DNA from: an uncultured Latescibacterota bacterium
Lineage (GTDB): Bacteria > Latescibacterota > UBA2968
DNA: 64,000 nt
Reading direction: 5' to 3'
Assembly: GCA_958295785.1 (NCBI GenBank)
Contig: OY282377.1
Coordinates: forward strand, 4,094,896-4,158,895
Part shown: in pieces, positions 18,018-26,338 of the stretch
Layout of the letters: each line of letters starts with the position of its first letter
Numbering within the stretch: position 1 is the stretch's first letter
The notes under the pieces: model-generated
Told to the model about the DNA's origin: nothing
Databases searched by the model: none
What the model saw: only the letters and a program-made list of their open reading frames with translations
Position numbers and translations under genes: made by a program

Positions 18018-19490
18018 CTAATTGAGTTGATAGTCCGGCAACTCAAAGATGAGTTTGAGAATATTCTTGATGCGGCGAGGGGCCGCCAAGTCGTCGGGAT
18101 TCCAGTCATAGACGTCGGCGCCCTCGAGGAGGACGTCCAAAAACATTTCGCGGCGGTGTTCGTCAACCGGGAACGGCGTCAAACACTCGCCCATTGCGCG
18201 GACGAGTTTTTCCGCGTCGTAGGGGGCGGGAAATGCTTTGACGAATCCCACGACATTCGGATTGACGATGGTATAGCGGTTGGGATTGCGCGGTTTGGCA
18301 TCGACCATTTCGTCGGTCATTTTGTGGCGTTCGGGCAATGTCGAGGTGCTGATCCACAGCCGATACCCGGGCCAGCCCGCCACATTGGGCGGGTCGAGCA
18401 ATTTTTGACCGAGCACATTGGCGATGTACACGAGGTACTCCGCGCTGATGCTCTGGCGACTGCCCGCACGAAAACCGAGACTGCGCGCCGTGCCGGCGAC
18501 GAGCTCGACCGGGCTTTTGATTTTCGCGCCGATGAGGGCGGGATCGAAAAAATGCACGCTCTGGAGCAGTGCCTTGAGCACCGGCTTGATTTCGTAATCG
18601 TTGTCGCGCATGATTTGCGCGAGTTCGGCGATGACATTTGGGTCGGGATATTCATAGACAAATTCGCGGTAGAGCTTGCCGCAGATAAATTCCGCCGTGA
18701 CGGGTTGTTGAAAAATGATGTCGATAATGTCCCGATCATTGAAATTGCCGCGTTGTCCCAAAAACATCTTCTCGCCCTTGTCGAACCGATTTGTTCTAAA
18801 GACGGGGCGCTTGCCCACCACGACCCACCCCGTGAGCGCGCGCGCGGCTTCCCCAATGTCGCGCTCCGCGTACGCGTTGCCCTCGCCCATGGTGAACAAT
18901 TCCATCAGTTCTCGGGCGTAGTTTTCATTGGGTTTGCCCACTTGGTTCGAATTGCTGTCGAGGTAGTAGATCATGGCCGGATCGCGCGTGACTTCTTGCA
19001 CGAGGGTTTTGAAATTTCCCACGGCGTGTTTGCGGAACAGGAAATTTTGGAGATACATCCACTGCGGGCGTCTGACATCTTTGGCCTGCGTGGCAAAGTG
19101 ATCGTGCCAGAAGAGCACCATGCGCTCCTGAATTGAAAACCCCTGATTGACGATGAGTGACATCCACCACGCGCGGGTTTGATCGACGCGCTCGCGCTCG
19201 ATTTTGCGTTGCGCTGGGCTGGGTTTTTGAAAGGGATCGTCATTGACCCAAGCGGCGGGGGGGTTGGGGGGCAAAAAGGGCATTTCCAGAAGGCGGTCGA
19301 CCACGGCTTCCGGCGTGCTTTGCGCGGCTTCTGCGATTTCATTTGGCGTTGGGCCAATCAGGGTGCGCCGCAAGAGGTGGGCCGCACGGTGCTCGTCCCA
19401 GGGCTGTTCTGCCGAGGGGATATACGGTTCGAGTCCCGTGGAGGCATACGCGAGTTTGGGCGCGGCTGGTAAATTGTGGCGATTGGACAC
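18018..19490 (-). CDS. DUF1800 family protein
   Basis: 490 residues from a GTG at 19490 with GGAGG 7 nt upstream. It shows typical DUF1800 segments: HLLRRTLIGPTPNEI, VLFWHDHFATQ, NENYARELMELFTMGEGNAY, EAARALTGWVV, and PPNVAGWPGYRLWI. No signal peptide is obvious. DUF1800 genes almost always precede DUF1501 genes, as here, and the pair is thought to act together at the cell envelope, although no activity has been established. The transcript is read into DUF1501 and ends at the terminator near 16525. Confidence 0.93.
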   Translation of the reverse strand: MSNRHNLPAAPKLAYASTGLEPYIPSAEQPWDEHRAAHLLRRTLIGPTPNEIAEAAQSTPEAVVDRLLEMPFLPPNPPAAWVNDDPFQKPSPAQRKIERERVDQTRAWWMSLIVNQGFSIQERMVLFWHDHFATQAKDVRRPQWMYLQNFLFRKHAVGNFKTLVQEVTRDPAMIYYLDSNSNQVGKPNENYARELMELFTMGEGNAYAERDIGEAARALTGWVVVGKRPVFRTNRFDKGEKMFLGQRGNFNDRDIIDIIFQQPVTAEFICGKLYREFVYEYPDPNVIAELAQIMRDNDYEIKPVLKALLQSVHFFDPALIGAKIKSPVELVAGTARSLGFRAGSRQSISAEYLVYIANVLGQKLLDPPNVAGWPGYRLWISTSTLPERHKMTDEMVDAKPRNPNRYTIVNPNVVGFVKAFPAPYDAEKLVRAMGECLTPFPVDEHRREMFLDVLLEGADVYDWNPDDLAAPRRIKNILKLIFELPDYQLN

Positions 19491-19710
19491 GGATGAGCCT
19501 CCTCTGGTTTGTCAATGAAAAAAAGCGCGAATAGACGAATCCCGCCCCTCAACCACTGCGTGCTTTGATGAACTGATGAACTGCTATCGCAGTTGTGCCC
19601 CGCTCCACAGATTCGCAATTCGCTTGTTGTAGGCTGTGTCTGTGCATTTTGTCGCGTGCGGTGCAATAATATAACAAATTGGCGACATGAGAAAAGTTGA
19701 AAGTTGCGGC

Positions 19711-20028
19711 TTACGGATGGTATTTTGCGAGCGAATCGAGCAAAGCGCGCTGCGCCGCCAAATTCTTTTCCGACGCCGCGACAAGGGCTTCCTGAACTTC
19801 AATGCGGGCGCGTTCGATGTTCTCGGCGCGTTCTTTTGGGATACCCAATGCGATGTTGCGGCGGATTTCACTGTTCAGGCTGTCGCGCAGGGTTTGCAGG
19901 CGGACGCGCTCTTCTCGGCGCGTCTGTTGGGCGTGTGCGACTTTTGCCTTTTGACGTTCCAGTTCGGGGTTGGTTCCGGCCGAACAGGCGACGAGCAGGG
20001 CGATGGCGAAGAGAAAAAAACGAGGCAT
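19711..20028 (-). CDS. Small coiled-coil lipoprotein
   Basis: 105 residues starting MPRFFLFAIALLVACSAG, a short signal peptide with a lipobox (LVAC) that predicts lipidation of Cys15. The remainder is one long charged helix (ELERQKAKVAHAQQTRREERVRL and so on) that probably forms a coiled coil. No known family is recognised. It stands alone between the DUF1800 upstream region and the rel-like gene. It could be an envelope spacer or a partner of a membrane complex. Confidence 0.7.
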   Translation of the reverse strand: MPRFFLFAIALLVACSAGTNPELERQKAKVAHAQQTRREERVRLQTLRDSLNSEIRRNIALGIPKERAENIERARIEVQEALVAASEKNLAAQRALLDSLAKYHP

Positions 20029-20082
20029 GAGATGTAAGACGGGAGAGGGAAAAACCGTCGGGGGCTGTGCTGCTTGAAGATA

Positions 20083-21501
20083 CTATTGACTATTGAGATA
20101 GTGCTGGATGAGGCGGCGGGCGCGGTAGGTTTTCACGCGCCTGACCCAGGTTTTTTTTGGATATTGGGCCGGGTCCGTGTCTATTTCCACGGTGTCGCCC
20201 CAGGTCAGTTTGGAAAACGGATAGGCCCGTGTGCCATTGATGCGCCCGCCTTTGCACTGCATGCCGAGGTCGTTGTGTACGGCAAACGCGAAATCGACCA
20301 CCGTTGCATCTTCGGGCAAAATAAAGGGATCGCCCATGGGCGTGAACGCGACAATTTCCCGAGTAAAAAGAATGCGTTTGAGTTCGGACATCAAGTAGCG
20401 CGTGTGGGCGGTTTGGTCGTGCCAGTCGGCAAAATCGTGGAGCCAGCGCGTGCGGCGTTTTTCGTGCTGCGCGTCTCCGCGCAAGGCCGCGATGCCAAAT
20501 TCGCCCAAGCGGTGCATGGCAGGGGTTTGAATGTGGAGTTCGTAGCGGCGGTCCCGATGGTGGATGCAGGTGTGCAGGGCCTGATACCCATTGCGTTTGG
20601 GCAGGGCGATAAATTCTTTGAACCGCGCCATCACCGGCAAAAAGCGTTCGTGCAAAATGCCCAAAGCCAAATAGCACAACGGGCGACGCGAAACAATGAC
20701 TTCGATGGCATAGCGGTCGCGGATTTGATCGAGTGGCCGATGTTGCATTTTGCGATAAATGCTGCTCAAACTTTTCTGTTGCACGCGCACACTTGTCCGC
20801 ACGCCATTTTTCAGGAGCAAGTTGCGAATGGTGTCTCGAAATTGTTGGAGGTGCTCGGGCGGTTCGGTTTCAAACTCGGCCTGTATCTGATTTGCAATCT
20901 GCGGTTTGAGGCAGCAAAGGCTGCGGTCTTCGAGCTCGCGGCGGATGCGCGCCATGCCCAATAAGTGCGAGAGGGGCGCGTATATATCCACGGTTTCTCG
21001 CGCAATGCGTTTCCGCCTGCTTTGTTCTGCAATGCCGTCGAGGCTGCGTATGTTGTACATGCGGTCGGCCAATTTGAGAATGAGCACGCGCGGGTCTTGC
21101 CTGGCATAGGTGAACAGATGTTGCAAGGTGGCAATGCGCTGCGCGGTGCGGCTCGCTCGTGATTTGGGCACTTTTGTCACGCCGCTGACCAGGGTGGCAA
21201 TGGTTTTGCCAAAGGTGGGTTCGATGTCTTTGAGTTCTAGGGCAGAATCTTCAACCGCGTCGTGCAACAGGGCCGCGGCCATCATTTCCGCATCGCCTGC
21301 AAAGCCCAGTTCAGAAGCCAAGATGAGGGCCACGCCAATGGGATGCGTGATATAGGGTTGCCCGGCATCGCGGTTTTGGCCCTCGTGGCTGGCATTGGCA
21401 AAGTGATAGGCTTGCCCCACGAGCGGGCGGTTGTGCGGGGCAATTTGCACCATCAATTTTTGCAGGGGTTCGCGTATGGCAATTTGGCGTTCCGCATTCA
21501 T
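20083..21501 (-). CDS. Short RelA/SpoT-like (p)ppGpp enzyme (HD, synthetase, TGS)
   Basis: 472 residues, against about 700-750 for full Rel/SpoT. The HD hydrolase domain shows H53 (YITHPIGVA), H80-D81 (LLHDAVED) and LKLADRMYNIR. The synthetase domain has IRDRYAIEVIV, ALPKRNGYQALHTC and YELHIQTPAMHRLGEFG. A TGS domain follows (IVAFTPMGDPFILPEDATVVDFAFAVH..). The C-terminal helical, zinc-finger and ACT regions are absent, so normal ribosome-dependent regulation is unlikely. AIE replaces the common AIR after the catalytic aspartate, so synthetase activity is uncertain; the HD side looks intact. The ATG overlaps the dinG stop by 4 nt, so the two are coupled. Confidence 0.88.
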   Translation of the reverse strand: MNAERQIAIREPLQKLMVQIAPHNRPLVGQAYHFANASHEGQNRDAGQPYITHPIGVALILASELGFAGDAEMMAAALLHDAVEDSALELKDIEPTFGKTIATLVSGVTKVPKSRASRTAQRIATLQHLFTYARQDPRVLILKLADRMYNIRSLDGIAEQSRRKRIARETVDIYAPLSHLLGMARIRRELEDRSLCCLKPQIANQIQAEFETEPPEHLQQFRDTIRNLLLKNGVRTSVRVQQKSLSSIYRKMQHRPLDQIRDRYAIEVIVSRRPLCYLALGILHERFLPVMARFKEFIALPKRNGYQALHTCIHHRDRRYELHIQTPAMHRLGEFGIAALRGDAQHEKRRTRWLHDFADWHDQTAHTRYLMSELKRILFTREIVAFTPMGDPFILPEDATVVDFAFAVHNDLGMQCKGGRINGTRAYPFSKLTWGDTVEIDTDPAQYPKKTWVRRVKTYRARRLIQHYLNSQ

Positions 21502-24338
21502 GAACCGCTTCTCTCTTCGGCTTGGTCAAACCAGTGTTTGATGGTTTGCAACAAATTTTCCGGCGCGTGAAACGCCCGGTGTTGCACTGGCAGGGCTTCG
21601 AGAAAGGCCCGCCCATAGCGCGTGGACAACACCCGACTGTCAAAGACAATGACAACCCCTCGGTCGGATTTGTTGCGGATCAAGCGGCCAAACCCCTGGC
21701 GAAATTTGAGAATGGCCTCGGGCACAGAGTAGTGCAAAAACGAGTCTTTGCCCTGTTTTTCGAGCTCTTCCAAATGGGCCGCGATAAGGGGCTCTGAAGG
21801 CACGGCAAAGGGCAGGCGCACAATGCCCAATATTTCCAGGGCTTCGCCGGGGATATCCACGCCTTCCCAAAAACTGCTCGTGCCCAAAAGCACGGCGCGG
21901 CGGTGGGTCTTAAAGCGGTCCGTAATGCTGCCGCGCGCGCCGTCTATCCCCTGCCCCAAAAGCGTGATGCCGTCGGATGTGAGATCGGGTTTGAGCGCGC
22001 GATACGACTGGTTGAGCATGCTATAGGACGTGAACAATGCCAGCGTTCCCCGCCCGACTTTGCGCACGAGGTCGCGCAACAAATCATCGACAGCCCGTTG
22101 AAAATCGGGCGATTTGGGCGATGGCATAAATTGCGGCACGCAGACCATGGCTTGCAAATCGTAATCGAAGGGCGAACCGAGGCAGCGCGTTTGCACGCGA
22201 TCCTCCGGCAGGGCGTCGAGGCCCATGCGGCGGAGAAAATAGATGAGTTTGCCGCGAATGCCGAGCGTGGCCGAGGTGAAGACGATGGTCCGCATCTTGT
22301 CGTACAGGGCACCGCGCAAGACCTCGGCCACGTACAGGGGCGCGGAAAACAGGCGCGTGTCGCTGCTGTTGTCTCGGTTCGGCAATTCAAACCAGTACAC
22401 GCATTTTTCGTCTTCCGGATGCGTCAAGTGATCCAGGGTTTCGATGAGGTCGTCGCAGGTCTCTGCGCGCCCGTCGAGTTCGTTGGCGAGTTCGTCTCGA
22501 TTGGGAAACGCGTCGTCGGGCACATTTTTGAGCCAGTCGCACAGATTTTTGAGGCTCGCTTGGAGTTCGGCTGCGGCATGAAAAAAGTCCTCCAGGCTTT
22601 CGCCAACGCCCTTAAACGCATTTTCGCCCGGGCCATAGCGCACTTTTTGGGTGTAGGAAAATTTGCGATAGCCCTGTTTGCCGCGAAGCGAGTCCGTGAG
22701 GTTTTGAAAAAAAGCCTGCGCTTTGAGATAGGCGTCTTCAGCGGCATGTGTGGCCCGCCCAATGCCTTTGTCGAAGGCGGAAAAAATATTGTCTTTGAGA
22801 TTGGCCACGCCTATCCAATGGCGCAACGCGGGCAGGGTTCCCGTGCTGTTGAAGCCGGGGCTGCACAATTGGTCGGAAAAATTTTTGACGTGCCAGATGG
22901 TGAGTTCGCGGCCCAAATAGTGCGCCGCGACTTTTTCGATGTTGTGGGCTTCGTCCAAAATTAGATCTTCGTATTCCCCGAGCACGGCGTTTTCCGAGAC
23001 GATATCGGCAAAGAGCAAGGCGTGATTGACCACTACGACATGCGCTTTTTGGGCATAGCGGCGCACGTTGTTGGCAAAACACCGCCCATTGGTGCGGCAC
23101 CGTTGCGACCTGCAATATCCCGAATCGGAACATACTTTTGCCCACAGCCCGGCACAGCGGCGCGTGTCAAAGCCGTTGTTTTCCGAAATGTCGCCGGTTT
23201 GCGTTTGCTCGGCCCACACCGCGAGGGACAGCGCGCCTTCGCGCTCGTCTTCGCTGAAGAACGCATCGACATTGGCGAGGGCCGCCTGCCATCGGTTGAG
23301 GCAGATATAATTGCCGCGACCCTTGAGCAACACGTAGCTGAAGGGCATGTCGAGGACGCGCTCGAGGTGGGGCAGGTCTTTGAAAAACAATTGTTCCTGG
23401 AGATTTTTGGTATTGGTGGAGACAACCACGCGGCAACCGTTTTGGGCCGCGTGGTGAATGGCCGGGGCCAGATAGGCCATAGATTTGCCCACGCCCGTTC
23501 CTGCTTCGGCAACGAGCAACTCGCCGTCGTTGAAGGCCCCAGCAACGGCGCGTGCCATTTCGATTTGTTCGGCGCGGACTTCATAGCCATCCGTTTGGCG
23601 GTCAAACGCGCCGCCCGATTCAAACAGGGCGTAGAGCATGTCGATGTCCAGAGGTGCAAATTCCTCTGCCTCCGCGCGCGGTTCGTCGCCACCCACATTG
23701 GACAGGGGCAAATCGTCTGCGCCGCCGCCGCGCATGCGCCGCATAAACTCGCCTTTGACCGCTTCGTTGCCCAAATCGACAAAAATATTGAGCAATGGGC
23801 TGTTTGTGCCTTGCACGAGGCGGAGAATACTCTGTTTGGTGCTTAACGATGTGTCTCGCAAAACATCGAGAACGCCCGCGTAAATGCCCGATAGTCGTTC
23901 GGCATCGCAATCCGATTCAACGCCCAAAAAATCCGCGAGGGTGCTCGCCCGATGATCGGACAACCGGGGCAGGGCAATCCTCGCGAGGTCGCGCAAGCTG
24001 TGGATGTTGTTGCCAAAGGGCAAGCCGGATGCTTCCGATAAAAAGCGCGCTTCAAACCGCCCGCGGTGCGCGATGATCGGCAGGTCGCCTGCAAAGGTCA
24101 TAAACTTTTCGAGGGCCGCGCCGATGCGGGGCGCGTTTCGCACGTCTTTGAACGCACTGCCGGTCAGGCGCGTGATTTCTTTGGGCACGCCCATGCGCGG
24201 GCGCACATAAGTCTCAAACCGGTCGATCATTTCGCCATCTTTGACTTTGACGCAATCGATGGCGATAATTTCCGCTTCTTTGGGATCCAGCCCCGTGGTG
24301 TCGAGGTCGAGGGTTATGAAGGTATGGAGAATGGACAT
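21498..24338 (-). CDS. DinG-like Fe-S helicase with N-terminal exonuclease-like domain
   Basis: 946 residues from the ATG at 24338. Residues 1-170 are a DEDDh/DnaQ-like domain with altered residues (LDLDTTGL, AHRGRFEARFL). The XPD/DinG helicase follows: AEAGTGVGKSMAYL (near 278), four Fe-S cysteines (CAGLWAKVC...C...C, about 393-415), LILDEAHNIEK (about 460), SFWEGVDIPGE and motif VI QGFGRLIRNKSDRG. It probably unwinds DNA with 5'-3' polarity in repair or R-loop removal. The fused layout resembles Gram-positive DinG. It starts just downstream of possible transposon-end hairpins and shows no strong ribosome binding site. Confidence 0.92.
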   Translation of the reverse strand: MSILHTFITLDLDTTGLDPKEAEIIAIDCVKVKDGEMIDRFETYVRPRMGVPKEITRLTGSAFKDVRNAPRIGAALEKFMTFAGDLPIIAHRGRFEARFLSEASGLPFGNNIHSLRDLARIALPRLSDHRASTLADFLGVESDCDAERLSGIYAGVLDVLRDTSLSTKQSILRLVQGTNSPLLNIFVDLGNEAVKGEFMRRMRGGGADDLPLSNVGGDEPRAEAEEFAPLDIDMLYALFESGGAFDRQTDGYEVRAEQIEMARAVAGAFNDGELLVAEAGTGVGKSMAYLAPAIHHAAQNGCRVVVSTNTKNLQEQLFFKDLPHLERVLDMPFSYVLLKGRGNYICLNRWQAALANVDAFFSEDEREGALSLAVWAEQTQTGDISENNGFDTRRCAGLWAKVCSDSGYCRSQRCRTNGRCFANNVRRYAQKAHVVVVNHALLFADIVSENAVLGEYEDLILDEAHNIEKVAAHYLGRELTIWHVKNFSDQLCSPGFNSTGTLPALRHWIGVANLKDNIFSAFDKGIGRATHAAEDAYLKAQAFFQNLTDSLRGKQGYRKFSYTQKVRYGPGENAFKGVGESLEDFFHAAAELQASLKNLCDWLKNVPDDAFPNRDELANELDGRAETCDDLIETLDHLTHPEDEKCVYWFELPNRDNSSDTRLFSAPLYVAEVLRGALYDKMRTIVFTSATLGIRGKLIYFLRRMGLDALPEDRVQTRCLGSPFDYDLQAMVCVPQFMPSPKSPDFQRAVDDLLRDLVRKVGRGTLALFTSYSMLNQSYRALKPDLTSDGITLLGQGIDGARGSITDRFKTHRRAVLLGTSSFWEGVDIPGEALEILGIVRLPFAVPSEPLIAAHLEELEKQGKDSFLHYSVPEAILKFRQGFGRLIRNKSDRGVVIVFDSRVLSTRYGRAFLEALPVQHRAFHAPENLLQTIKHWFDQAEERSGS

Positions 24339-24829
24339 GTTGGCTTTGGGTTTTGTTGGGTATCGCGACGTACTCCCCACTGTAAGGAGATGGGGCTTTT
24401 AACCCCCGTCTGTTAGAATAGAGATTGTGCCATCAATAAGGTTGCAGTCGCCTATACAAGCACCGTCTTATTGCCTCTCGTGACAAAGGTCAATATCCTG
24501 ACCTCGGTCCAAAGAGCCTTTGCATTGAACAGAGACTTCAAACCAGTGGACGCTCTTTTATTGCGTCTTTACAGCAAAGAAAATCTCATTGTGAGAACGA
24601 CAATGCCCATGAGTTTTTACGCTAAAGCCAAGAAACCGCCCTGCGTTGACTACGAAAACCACCTAAGTCATTTTCACGCAGAGCGATAAAAAAAAGAGGG
24701 TTGTCGTAGCCAACACCAATTTAAGACTTACAGCAGCGTTTGTCAAAGGCGAAAGCCCAAACAGAAAGCCCTTATATCCACCCTCTAAAGAGACGTGGTT
24801 TTAAGGGCTGGGTTAGATAAATCGCCAAA
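24339..24829 (-). other. Gene-free region with hairpins resembling IS200/IS605 ends
   Basis: No convincing coding sequence. On the minus strand two similar hairpins follow TTAAAA: GCCCCAT...GTGGGGAGTA at 24369-24401 and CCACGTCTC...GAGGGTGG at 24782-24802. In IS200/IS605 elements the end of tnpB is followed by just such a hairpin, which is also the tail of the TnpB guide RNA. No tnpB or tnpA reading frame is recognisable between them, so at most this is a decayed remnant. Seen: hairpins. Inferred: transposon origin. Confidence 0.3.
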
Positions 24830-24937
24830 TGCCAAGCGTTGAGTAGCCATCCATCAATATCGCATGGGGGCATTGATGGCGTGTGGAATAGACTGCGCCG
24901 TCACTGAGTTGCTCCCACCCTGGGACGCGCCAGCAGA

Positions 24938-24972
24938 GAAAAAAAAAGGGCCAGAGACACTGTCCCCGGCCC
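24938..24972 (-). terminator. Intrinsic terminator of a short transcript
   Basis: On the minus strand GGGCC...GGCCC forms the base of a hairpin whose inner arms GGGACA/TGTCTC also pair (one wobble). It is followed by a run of nine T. It lies about 30 nt after a 10-codon ORF with a strong ribosome binding site and would end that transcript about 600 nt before dinG. Confidence 0.8.
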
Positions 24973-24999
24973 AACGTCTGAAGGGTTAGAGCCAAAAAA

Positions 25000-25032
25000 T
25001 TAGGCGATTCCCTCCGGGTAAATATGCAACAT
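25000..25032 (-). CDS. Candidate 10-residue micro-ORF (MLHIYPEGIA)
   Basis: The ATG at 25032 is preceded by AAAGGAGG with 6-nt spacing, one of the best ribosome binding sites in the window. The reading frame encodes MLHIYPEGIA and stops at TAA. Two hairpins precede it (around 25062-25075 and 25109-25129) and an intrinsic terminator follows. It could be a leader peptide of an attenuator, a standalone micropeptide, or the translated part of a small regulatory RNA. No family is recognised. Confidence 0.4.
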   Translation of the reverse strand: MLHIYPEGIA

Positions 25033-25165
25033 ATTGAACCTCCTTTCGATGTGCGCGAATCCGCTTCCGGAAAGCGTCTTGCGCGGTGAGTGCCGATATA
25101 CCAGCAAACCGACCAACCCGTTGGTTCGGCTATTTAACACAAATGTGGATGCAGTTTTTTGATTC

Positions 25166-25201
25166 AAAAAACGCCTGAGCTTATGGCCCAGGCGTTTTTT
25201 T
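25166..25201 (-). terminator. Intrinsic terminator after the HTH gene
   Basis: ACGCCTG...CAGGCGT inverted repeat around a short loop with A/T runs on both sides. It begins at the stop codon of the HTH gene and so ends that transcript; the symmetry makes it potentially bidirectional. Confidence 0.88.
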
Positions 25202-25574
25202 AGTTGGTGATGACAATACCGTGTTTGCGGCAGAGTTTGCGAAGTTTTTTCACGGCCCCGCCCACGGATTTTCCGTTTCGCGTAATGCCGAACAAGTGCT
25301 GGCTGACCACCCTGCGAGAAATGCCCATAATCTCGGAGATCTCCCGCTGGGTTTTGCCGTATTTGAAATACAAGACCGCGGCCTCAAATTGTTTTTGCGT
25401 CAGGGATCGATTCAAGAGGGTATCGATCTGCGGGATGAGACGTTTGACCCGGTCTTCCCGGTCGTAGCGTGCATTTTGTTCGTCGGGCGATTCGTACCAC
25501 AGGCCAACATCACCCGGCATCATTTCCAAGTCCGATTGATCGAATTGAACTTCCCAAAAATCAGGATTGTACAT
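25200..25574 (-). CDS. Sigma-70 region 4-like HTH DNA-binding protein
   Basis: 124 residues from the ATG at 25574 (GGAGGAG lies 12 nt upstream; a TTG at 25595 is the alternative). The N-terminus MYNPDFWEVQFDQSDLEMMP is acidic and aromatic and not recognised. Residues 66-100 form a helix-turn-helix like sigma region 4 (LTQKQFEAAVLYFKYGKTQREISEIMGISRRVVSQHL), followed by a basic tail. It lacks sigma region 2, so it is more likely a regulator than a complete sigma factor. It is read from a near-consensus promoter at 25807-25835 through an upstream micro-ORF and ends at its own terminator. Confidence 0.75.
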   Translation of the reverse strand: MYNPDFWEVQFDQSDLEMMPGDVGLWYESPDEQNARYDREDRVKRLIPQIDTLLNRSLTQKQFEAAVLYFKYGKTQREISEIMGISRRVVSQHLFGITRNGKSVGGAVKKLRKLCRKHGIVITN

Positions 25575-25703
25575 TTGTCCGCTCGTCTCCTCCAAGGGGA
25601 TGGATATGTTGGGCGAAAAAACTGTGCCTCACATACCAGACCCGCGGCTCCAGAGGAGCGATATGACGGACAGATTGTGAACGACCAAACCGCCGTCAGC
25701 ACC

Positions 25704-25760
25704 TCACCGGAGGCGAATCGGGTATGCTGTTTGCCAAAAGCGCGAGGACAAAAATTTCAT
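25704..25760 (-). CDS. Candidate 18-residue upstream ORF (MKFLSSRFWQTAYPIRLR)
   Basis: The ATG at 25760 has AAAGGAGG 4 nt upstream and encodes MKFLSSRFWQTAYPIRLR, a basic peptide, ending at TGA. It lies about 40 nt after the predicted transcription start and 130 nt before the HTH gene start. It may be a regulatory leader peptide for the HTH gene or a micropeptide in its own right. No homologue is recognised; the evidence is the promoter plus ribosome binding site. Confidence 0.4.
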   Translation of the reverse strand: MKFLSSRFWQTAYPIRLR

Positions 25761-25806
25761 GTTTCCTCCTTTCAAATAGGACATCCAATAAACGCAACAA
25801 TGCGGG

Positions 25807-25835
25807 ATACTACGGAACGATGAGAGCTTTGTCAA
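25807..25835 (-). promoter_or_regulatory. Sigma-70-type promoter of the HTH gene
   Basis: Minus strand: TTGACA (25835-25830), exactly 17 nt, then TAGTAT (25812-25807). This is close to consensus for both boxes. Transcription would start near 25800 and run through the 18-codon ORF into the HTH gene. Confidence 0.75.
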
Positions 25836-26081
25836 GACAGACCACGCTCGTTTTTACACCGGCATGGATGCACTTTTGGGCGTTATTTCCAAAAAATTCT
25901 AAAGCATGGGAAAGTGCTTGTGGTCTCGATTGGATTCGCTATTTTGTAAAGACGTGCGATGCAAGACAAAAGCTGTTGCGTTTCAATCCTGCCAATCCTC
26001 CAATCCTTTCATCTTTGGGCGGGCACGGGGGCTACATTTTCGCGTTTTTCTTTGCGTCGTGAACTGATGTGGAAAGGTAAT
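25836..26081. other. Intergenic stretch with inverted copy B of the dispersed repeat
   Basis: No gene is supported here. The inverted, partial copy of the GTAGGGGC repeat lies at 26009-26040 (GGGCGGGCACGGGGGCTAC on plus). Together with the HTH leader it makes a gene-poor 500-nt interval before the toxin-antitoxin pair. Confidence 0.6.
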
Positions 26082-26336
26082 ATGACACGCATTCTCGAAA
26101 AAACTCGTTCTCTCAAATGGGTATATGATGACGTGGGCGAGGTCATTGAGGTGATACTTGAATATGACGATTTCAAGATATTACTTCAAAAAGTCGCTCG
26201 GGAAACCGATTGGGAAACGCTACCTCGCCACTTGCAGGACGTCGTTGACGCCGTGTTGATGGAAGAAGCGAGTGGAGAAAACAGCGAAATTCTGCCTTTG
26301 AGAGATCTCCTCCGCGAGACCGGAGAAGCACCGTAG
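26082..26336 (+). CDS. Putative antitoxin of a ParE/RelE-type pair
   Basis: 84 residues from the ATG at 26082 (GGAAAGG upstream). The protein is acidic and helical (VYDDVGEVIEVILEYDDFKILLQKVARE) and ends at a TAG 2 nt before the toxin start. It is called an antitoxin only from its position and small size; no standard antitoxin fold (Phd, RelB, HTH) is recognised. The ATG at 26067 is an alternative start. Confidence 0.55.
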   Translation: MTRILEKTRSLKWVYDDVGEVIEVILEYDDFKILLQKVARETDWETLPRHLQDVVDAVLMEEASGENSEILPLRDLLRETGEAP

Positions 26337-26338
26337 CA

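Noticed and set aside
17994-19136. 380-codon plus frame opposite DUF1800
   Set aside because: DUF1800 on the minus strand is well supported by motif and by its DUF1501 partner; the antisense frame shows no family match.
24471-24689. 72-codon plus frame in the region upstream of dinG
   Set aside because: It starts with TTG without a ribosome binding site and shows no family; it overlaps the possible transposon remnant.
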